Shown here one piece after another: positions 29,913 to 34,562 of a stretch of 34,562 nucleotides of DNA (position 1 is its first letter; each line of letters starts with the position of its first letter). A program made the translations under genes and the position numbers. The notes below the pieces were generated by a model that saw nothing but the letters and a program-made list of their open reading frames with translations, ran no database searches and had not been told where the DNA came from. The DNA is from DASZOC01 sp035550975. GTDB taxonomy: Bacteria > Actinomycetota > CADDZG01 > WHSQ01. Location of the stretch: NCBI GenBank assembly GCA_035550975.1, contig DASZOC010000039.1:1-34562 (forward strand), given 5' to 3'.

Positions 29913-30304
29913 AGGGCCCGGATGGCCTTCGGGGCCGCTCGGTAGCCGCCTCGTGAGCGGTTATTGGAGCGTTGTCCTCCGACCTTCCGGGCCCTGCCAG
30001 ATCAGTAGTCCCAAGCAACCTCCTGGCTGCGTCTGCGTCGCTCGGATGGGTCACCTCCCGGAGACGCTCCGGCGAACCGGATGCCACCGGGTGGCCGTTC
30101 CACCCGTCCCCGGGCTCCGCCGGCGACCCTTGCGGGTCTCCGGTGCGTCCCCTCCCCCGAAGGGGTGGGGCCGGGCCCAACCCTGTTAGGGGCCGGTCCT
30201 CGAGATCCGCTCCCCCGAAGGGGCCCGGATCTCTCCCGGGTCTGCGAGGGCCTCCTTTCGGAGGTCCTCCCGGCGACGCTGCTGGCCGGTTGCTGCTTGG
30301 GACT
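29913..30304 (-). ncRNA. Candidate structured RNA (independent ncRNA or DUF4193 leader)
   Basis: The predicted transcript start (30304) coincides with the 5' strand of a closing stem AGTCCCAAGC, which pairs perfectly with GCTTGGGACT about 290 nt later (plus-strand 30007-30016). Inside, read on the minus strand, are hairpins with canonical stable loops: CCTCC-GAAA-GGAGG (30251-30264), GACCC-GCAA-GGGTC (30125-30138), CCCC-TTCG-GGGG twice (30154-30165 and 30212-30223, the latter capped on an 8-bp GAGATCCG/CGGATCTC stem 30202-30233). GNRA and UUCG loops appear only in the minus-strand reading. A second domain is closed by AGGGCCCGGA/TCCGGGCCCT (29913-29922 with 29986-29995), followed by a T-rich TCCTTCGTCT. 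It lacks landmarks of RNase P RNA, tmRNA, 6S or SRP RNA that I know. Confidence 0.6.
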
Positions 30305-30310
30305 GAACGC

Positions 30311-30339
30311 AAAATACGGACGCGCTGCAGCAGTGTCAA
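30311..30339 (-). promoter_or_regulatory. Promoter of the structured RNA
   Basis: On the minus strand TTGACA (30339-30334), exactly 17 nt, TATTTT (30316-30311); predicted start at 30304. It is a near-consensus sigma-70-type promoter pointing into the structured region and away from yjbQ. Confidence 0.72.
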
Positions 30340-30443
30340 TGCGTCCGGAAGAGATACATCGTCGTCCGCGAAAACATCTCGAAACTCCGCAGATCCTCCA
30401 CAGGTTCTCCCCGAATCGAACGAAAGAATTGTGGAGCCACCTC

Positions 30444-30449
30444 TAAGAT
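30444..30449 (+). promoter_or_regulatory. -10 element, probable leaderless start of yjbQ-proS
   Basis: TAAGAT ends 6 bases before ATG 30456; no ribosome-binding site in between and no clear -35. The 30340-30443 stretch otherwise shows nothing I can assign. Confidence 0.4.
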
Positions 30450-30455
30450 GCGGCG

Positions 30456-30827
30456 ATGTTGAAGACCCATCACGCTCGCTGCACCGCGCAGGCGGACGAC
30501 GTACCGGGGTTCGTAGACATCACCGACTCGATCGAGGCGGCGCTGGTCGAATCGGGTATCCGTAACGGGCAGGTCACGGTGTTCGCGCCCGGCGACGGTT
30601 GCTCGCTCCTGGTCAACGAGCGCGAGAGCGGTCTGCTTCACGACCTTCGGTCGGTGCTCGGCCGGTTGAAGCAGGGGTGGCCGCGGTCGATCATCGGCTC
30701 GGCGTCACTGGTGCTCCCGGCGATGGAAGGCAGGCTCGGACTCGGGATGTGGCAACGGATCCTCCTCGTCGAGCTCGACCACCCGAGCGCACGGCCGGTG
30801 GTCGTGCAGGTCCTCGGCGAGTCGTAA
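30456..30827 (+). CDS. YjbQ/UPF0047 family protein with altered active-site segment
   Basis: 123 residues. VDITDSIEAALVESGIRNGQVTVF and LPAMEGRLGLGMWQRILLVELDHPSARPVVVQVLGE match the UPF0047/YjbQ fold (sometimes annotated as secondary thiamine-phosphate synthase). Where the family has a HTTA-like His segment followed by NExE, this protein has APGDGCSLLVNERE (residues 44-57): NE..E is kept, the His is lost. The usual metal-binding or catalytic role may be changed. The stop directly abuts the proS GTG, so the two genes are coupled. Confidence 0.8.
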   Translation: MLKTHHARCTAQADDVPGFVDITDSIEAALVESGIRNGQVTVFAPGDGCSLLVNERESGLLHDLRSVLGRLKQGWPRSIIGSASLVLPAMEGRLGLGMWQRILLVELDHPSARPVVVQVLGES

Positions 30828-32267
30828 GTGGCCAAGGACAAAGGACTCCCGAGCCAAGAGCAAGACTTCCCCGCCTGGTACCAGGAGGTCGTGAAACAGG
30901 CCGGCATGGCCGAGCACGGGTTGTCCAAGGGCACGATGATCATCAAGCCGCACGGCTACGCGGTGTGGGAGTTCATCCAGCGGGCCCTCGACGACCGGTT
31001 CAAGGCGACCGGGCACGAGAACGTCTATTTCCCCTTGTTCATCCCCCAGAAGCTGCTGCAGCGCGAGGCCGAGCACGTCGAAGGCTTCGCCCCCGAGCTC
31101 GCGGTCGTGACGCACGGCGGTGGCGAGGAGCTCGAGGAGCCTCTCGTCGTGCGGCCGACGTCCGAGACCATCATCTGGCACACCTACGGCAACTGGATCC
31201 AGAGCTATCGCGACCTGCCGCTCCTCTACAACCAGTGGTGCAACGTCGTCCGATGGGAGAAGCGCTCGCGCCTGTTCCTGCGCACGACGGAGTTCCTATG
31301 GCAGGAGGGCCATACCGCGCACGCGACGAGCGAAGAGGCGTGGGAGGAGACGATCCGGATGCTCGAGGTCTACCGCGAGGTCGCCGAAGACGTGCTGGCG
31401 ATCCCGGTGCTGAAAGGTCGCAAGTCCGAGTCCGAGCGGTTCCCCGGCGCGGTCCAGACGTTGCCGATCGAAGGCCTGATGCGCGACCGAAAGGCCCTGC
31501 AGTGCGGCACATCGCACTTCCTCGGACAGAACTTCGCGAAGGCTTACGACGTTACGTTCCTCAACGAGAACGGCGAGCAGGACCACCCGTGGGCAACGTC
31601 GTGGGGCTTCTCGACGCGGATGGTCGGCGGAACCATCATGGCGCACGGGGACGACAAGGGTCTGAGGTTGCCGCCCGCCGTCGCGCCCGTGCAGGTGGTG
31701 ATCGTTCCCATCTACCGCTCCGACGACGAGCGCGGCGGTGTCCTCGTCGCCGCCGACAAGGCCAAGGCCGCGTTGACCGGCAACGGCGTGCGCGTGCGCA
31801 TCGACGACCGCGACCAGCACCGGCCCGGCTTCAAGTTCTCCGAGTGGGAGCTCAAAGGCGTCCCGATCCGGATCGAGATCGGGCCGCGGGACGTAGAAGC
31901 CGACCAGGTCGTGTGTGCATCCCGACTCGACGGCTCCAAGCAGACCCTGTCGTCGAGTCGCGTGGTGACGGACATGACGAAGATGTTGAACGAGATCCAG
32001 AACGGGCTGTTCGAAGACGCCGTCGCGTTCCGCGACGCGAACACGCACGAGGCGACCGACTTCGAGTCTCTGAAGAGCGGCCTCAACGACGACGGCGGCT
32101 TCTGGGTCGGCGGCTGGTGCGGTGAAACTGCCTGTGAGGAGAAGGTCTCGGCCGAAACCTCGGCGACCATCCGCGTGCTCCCGCTCGAGCGCGAGGACCC
32201 CGGATCTGCTTGCGCGGTGTGCGGCAGCGCCGGCGTCGAACGTGCGACGTGGGCAAAGGCCTACTAA
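30828..32267 (+). CDS. proS: Prolyl-tRNA synthetase, archaeal/eukaryal-type
   Basis: 479 residues: short, without the bacterial insertion domain, class II core with RPTSETIIWHTYGNWIQSYRDLPLLYNQW (motif 2 region) and a C-terminal zinc-binding extension with CGETACEEK and CAVCGSAG, typical of the archaeal/eukaryal-like ProRS also found in some bacteria. It charges tRNA-Pro. GTG 30828 follows the yjbQ stop without a gap. A tRNA-Pro gene lies 20 kb to the left in this window. Confidence 0.95.
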   Translation: MAKDKGLPSQEQDFPAWYQEVVKQAGMAEHGLSKGTMIIKPHGYAVWEFIQRALDDRFKATGHENVYFPLFIPQKLLQREAEHVEGFAPELAVVTHGGGEELEEPLVVRPTSETIIWHTYGNWIQSYRDLPLLYNQWCNVVRWEKRSRLFLRTTEFLWQEGHTAHATSEEAWEETIRMLEVYREVAEDVLAIPVLKGRKSESERFPGAVQTLPIEGLMRDRKALQCGTSHFLGQNFAKAYDVTFLNENGEQDHPWATSWGFSTRMVGGTIMAHGDDKGLRLPPAVAPVQVVIVPIYRSDDERGGVLVAADKAKAALTGNGVRVRIDDRDQHRPGFKFSEWELKGVPIRIEIGPRDVEADQVVCASRLDGSKQTLSSSRVVTDMTKMLNEIQNGLFEDAVAFRDANTHEATDFESLKSGLNDDGGFWVGGWCGETACEEKVSAETSATIRVLPLEREDPGSACAVCGSAGVERATWAKAY

Positions 32268-32459
32268 GCCGGTCCGCATTACTGGGCCCTTGACCTAGCA
32301 GCCACACGCGCTAGACCGGAGCGCAGGCGGCGGTGTCGACCGGGCGAGTTACGCCCCCCGGCGCAGCCGGCCGGGTGGATGTCTGAGCTAAGGGGCGATA
32401 CCGCCGCCGGAGCGACGGGCGGACGGAGCGGCTAGACGGAGCGGCTAGACGCAGCGGAC
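32268..32459. other. Convergent gap with long-range hairpin and 13-bp tandem repeat
   Basis: Between proS (plus) and the hydrolase gene (minus). GGCGGCGGT (32326-32334) pairs perfectly with ACCGCCGCC (32400-32408) around a GC-rich loop, possibly a bidirectional terminator without T-run. GACGGAGCGGCTA is repeated in tandem at 32422-32434 and 32435-32447, with a third partial, altered copy; the second copy contains the hydrolase stop codon and the partial copy runs into its C-terminal codons. Confidence 0.5.
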
Positions 32460-34277
32460 GGCGGTCAGCGAGCAGCTCTCCAGAGCTGCGCCTAGCTGCA
32501 CGCCTCTAAGGGGGACGAACGGCAGCATCAGGTGGCTCGGGTGCTTCTTGTCATGGAGCACGGTGTTGATGCTCACCGGCCGTTTCGGCACATAGGCGTA
32601 GTAGCTGTCGACGATCGGCGGCGCATGCACCTTGACGACCAGTCGGTGCCCCGGACGGAAGACGTGGCCGAACGGGAAGATCTCGACCAGGTACTCGTAC
32701 GTCTTGCCCGGCTCGATCGGCGTCGGGTTGGTGTGGGGGCGGTGCGGCCGGTAGATGCGGCCGTCGCCGAGGCGGTCCGAAAGCCCGCCCATGATGGCGC
32801 GGTGGCTCGCCTTCAGCATCCCCCGCTGCACGTAGTAGCGAGTGCCGTCGGGCGCCTCGTCGATCACCTGGACGAAGAGCTCGGTGTCGGGCGCGGTCGC
32901 CGACACATAGAGGGTCGCGGTCGCGGGGCCGACGATCGCGGTCGGAGTGCGGAACTTCTTCGTGGCGTAGGTGATCTGGTCGGGACCATCCGCGGTGGTG
33001 AAAGGCGCGCCCGGTTTGTGGCCCGCCTGGTAGCTCCACGACTGGCGCATCGAGCCGGAGAAGTAGGAATCCGAACCTCCCTTCGGCCCCGGCTCGTTCG
33101 GCGACAGCGAACCATCCGGCCCGAGGTACAGGTTCGTCCAATCGGTCGTCTCGAGCGGGAACGTCCGGTTCTCCATCACGCCATTCGGCTTGTCGTCGAC
33201 CATCTCGAGCAGGGTGGTGACGTTCGTGCGCGCCGGCCGGGAGCCGCGGCCGAGCAGGAAGTGATCGAGGAACGCCTTGCGCCGGCGCTCCATCGCCTTC
33301 GACTGCTGCGTTCCATGGTTGCCGTTGCTCATGAGGAGATGGCGCACCGGCGCGTTCGTTACCTCCTCGAAGAGGTGGTAGGGGCCGCGCGGACCGGTCT
33401 GCTCGTCCTGGTACGCACCGGAGATATGGATCGGGACGTCGATCCGCTCCGCGTAGTTGATGAGCGAGCGGGCCTGCATCCACGAGTTGTCGGTGTCCTG
33501 GATCCCCTGGAGGATGGGGTCGTTTAGGACCGTGCGGCTCTTGGTCGTCGTTGCTTGCGCGCATTCCGGTTGGCGTTCCCGCAGCCCCGGCTGGAGTCCA
33601 CCTCCATAGTCGTAGGCAGGCCGGACGATGCCGGTCCACAACAGCGGGAACCCATAGTTGCTGACACCGCCGGGATACACGATGCCGCGGTAGAGGTCGT
33701 CGATGAGACCCGACACCGAGACGGCGTCTAGCTCCGGGGGCCGCGTCGCCGCCACCATGAAGCCGGTGATGCCGCCGTAGGAGTGGCCGTAGATGCCGAT
33801 GTCGCCGTTCGACCAGTTCTGATCCGCGATCCAACCGATGAGCTCGCGCCCGTCGAGCGCGCTGCGCCACGAGAAGAGATCGAACTCGCCGCCCGAGCAC
33901 CCGGTTCCGCGTACCGACGCATGCACGGTGGCGTAGTCGTCGTAGAACTGTTTCGTCAGGACCCGGCTCCCCTCCCCCGCGTACGGTTCGTCCCCGCTCG
34001 CCGAGCCACCGTCATAGCCCGACATCTCGAAGATCGTCGGGACCTTCTCACCCTTCTTGTATCCGTCCGGCATGCGCACGTTCAGCGCGATCAGCACCCC
34101 GTCGGACATCCGGACGTATGTGTTCGGAGCTGCCTGTGCTGGTTCGGCGGCGATGGCGACGAGAAGCGTCGCGACCATCGCGCAACAGACGACAAGAGCG
34201 CCGAGACGGCGCGGGACGACTGATCGGGTGACTGCGGACAATCCATGCCTCCCAGGTCGTCGATACCGGACACACAT
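32445..34277 (-). CDS. Secreted S15/CocE-NonD family hydrolase
   Basis: 610 residues from ATG 34277. Signal peptide with hydrophobic core about 26-44 and cleavage near AQA-AP. Alpha/beta-hydrolase with nucleophile GHSYGG (Ser166), Asp in the IHISGAYQDEQTG region and His in SNGNHGT, then the C-terminal jelly-roll domain of X-Pro dipeptidyl-peptidase/cocaine-esterase proteins (GPATATLYVSATAPDTELFVQVIDEAPDG .. FRPGHRLVVKV). It likely cleaves peptides or esters outside the cell; the substrate is unknown. TTG 34241 with a better ribosome-binding site (GGGAGG, minus strand 34253-34248) would give a more usual, shorter signal peptide. Confidence 0.88.
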   Translation of the reverse strand: MCVRYRRPGRHGLSAVTRSVVPRRLGALVVCCAMVATLLVAIAAEPAQAAPNTYVRMSDGVLIALNVRMPDGYKKGEKVPTIFEMSGYDGGSASGDEPYAGEGSRVLTKQFYDDYATVHASVRGTGCSGGEFDLFSWRSALDGRELIGWIADQNWSNGDIGIYGHSYGGITGFMVAATRPPELDAVSVSGLIDDLYRGIVYPGGVSNYGFPLLWTGIVRPAYDYGGGLQPGLRERQPECAQATTTKSRTVLNDPILQGIQDTDNSWMQARSLINYAERIDVPIHISGAYQDEQTGPRGPYHLFEEVTNAPVRHLLMSNGNHGTQQSKAMERRRKAFLDHFLLGRGSRPARTNVTTLLEMVDDKPNGVMENRTFPLETTDWTNLYLGPDGSLSPNEPGPKGGSDSYFSGSMRQSWSYQAGHKPGAPFTTADGPDQITYATKKFRTPTAIVGPATATLYVSATAPDTELFVQVIDEAPDGTRYYVQRGMLKASHRAIMGGLSDRLGDGRIYRPHRPHTNPTPIEPGKTYEYLVEIFPFGHVFRPGHRLVVKVHAPPIVDSYYAYVPKRPVSINTVLHDKKHPSHLMLPFVPLRGVQLGAALESCSLTAVRCV

Positions 34278-34355
34278 GATTTCGTTCTCCGACGCCTGAA
34301 ACCCTGCCCTTGCTCGGACTGCTCGAAACCGCCCGTCGCAGCCCCTTGGCGGTAG

Positions 34356-34562
34356 CTATGGATCCGGCAGGGTCGCATCGATCAGTCGTTGCTTGACCTC
34401 CAGCCTGACCGGCGTCGATGCCATCGGTAGAACCTCGCCGTTCGGCTTCACGAACCGGATCTCAGCGTCCGCGTTGCCGGTGATCGACCACTTGCCCTCG
34501 TGCATCAAGCGGTGGTGATAACGACACAGCGTCACCAGGTTCGGTGACTGCGTCGGTCCACC
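34356..34562 (-). CDS. HNH endonuclease family protein, C-terminal end (partial)
   Basis: 68 codons run from the window edge to a TAG stop at 34358-34356. The sequence GGPTQSPNLVTLCRYHHRLMHEGKW is the second half of the HNH motif found at the end of the actinobacterial DUF222/HNH proteins (NLVxLCRxHHRLxHEGxW). Role unknown; such proteins occur in many copies in actinobacterial genomes. The N-terminal part is outside the window. Confidence 0.8.
   Translation of the reverse strand, partial: GGPTQSPNLVTLCRYHHRLMHEGKWSITGNADAEIRFVKPNGEVLPMASTPVRLEVKQRLIDATLPDP

Noticed and set aside
29913..30304. RNase P RNA, tmRNA, SRP RNA, 6S RNA or T-box as identity of the structured RNA
   Set aside because: Size and closed ends would suit RNase P, but ACAGAA and the other conserved cores are missing; no CCA-ending tRNA-like domain for tmRNA; the CCGGAAGG stretch lacks the SRP AGCAG core; the GGGTGGAACGG stretch is only a chance likeness to a T-box and lacks its context.
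34378..34562. Insertion sequence at the right edge because of HNH motif
   Set aside because: The motif belongs to the chromosomal DUF222/HNH family; no inverted repeats or transposase motifs are visible.

Overview
The window is a strongly GC-rich bacterial chromosome segment. Its gene order and gene content point to a deep-branching or uncultured member of Actinomycetota. The order xerD / parA / scpA / scpB / rluB / cmk / der, and then gcvH / garA / ftsR-type merR / bifunctional nuclease / second merR / gcvP, is the order I recall from Mycobacterium tuberculosis (around Rv1701-Rv1713 and Rv1826-Rv1832). A DUF4193 protein, a GarA homologue and an Lnt plus polyprenol-phosphate-mannose synthase pair fit the same phylum. 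The species cannot be named from the sequence.

Layout. 1-1821: the 3' end of xerD, an orphan ParA ATPase and an overlapping gene for a small ribbon-helix-helix protein, with four arrays of 8-bp iterons in and around them. 2039-3791: site-2 protease (minus strand) and trpS. 3894-5978: scpA, scpB, rluB. 6052-10897: aroH, tyrA, aroA, cmk, der. 10942-14099: tRNA-Pro(GGG) directly abutting pgsA, then a GDP-mannose pyrophosphorylase fused to a degenerate phosphomannomutase. 14141-23011: glycine-cleavage genes gcvH, gcvT, gcvPA and gcvPB interleaved with garA, two MerR regulators, a D-Ala-D-Ala carboxypeptidase, hpt, a DUF151 nuclease and a small PD-(D/E)XK-like protein. 23008-24147: PIG-V-like mannosyltransferase. 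24246-27158: two-domain multicopper oxidase, a cupredoxin/beta-helix fusion and a one-TM protein. 27186-27213: a good dif candidate where gene direction flips. 27228-29855 (minus): polyprenol-phosphate mannose synthase, an Lnt homologue with Ser in place of the catalytic Cys, and DUF4193. 29913-30304 (minus): a candidate structured RNA with its own promoter. 30456-32267: YjbQ family and archaeal-type proS. 32445-34277 (minus): secreted S15/CocE-like hydrolase. 34356-34562 (minus): the end of an HNH nuclease gene.

Most unusual signal. Eleven arrays of degenerate 8-bp repeats (about 50 units; type tcGACaag, with GAC at the same place in every octamer) lie between 152 and 20171. Ten sit at gene boundaries and one lies inside the ribbon-helix-helix gene. 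Four lie in or beside the parA / ribbon-helix-helix pair. The arrangement resembles iteron centromeres or operators of ribbon-helix-helix partition proteins. My inference is a ParA plus ribbon-helix-helix chromosome-organisation or global regulatory system with dispersed sites, lying with xerD, scpAB and a dif-like site in one neighbourhood. I do not recognise it as described.

Other links: the ManC-type enzyme would supply GDP-mannose to the polyprenol-phosphate mannose synthase, whose lipid product feeds membrane mannosyltransferases such as the PIG-V-like protein. aroH, tyrA and aroA form an aromatic amino-acid block. All assignments come from reading motifs; no database search was run.
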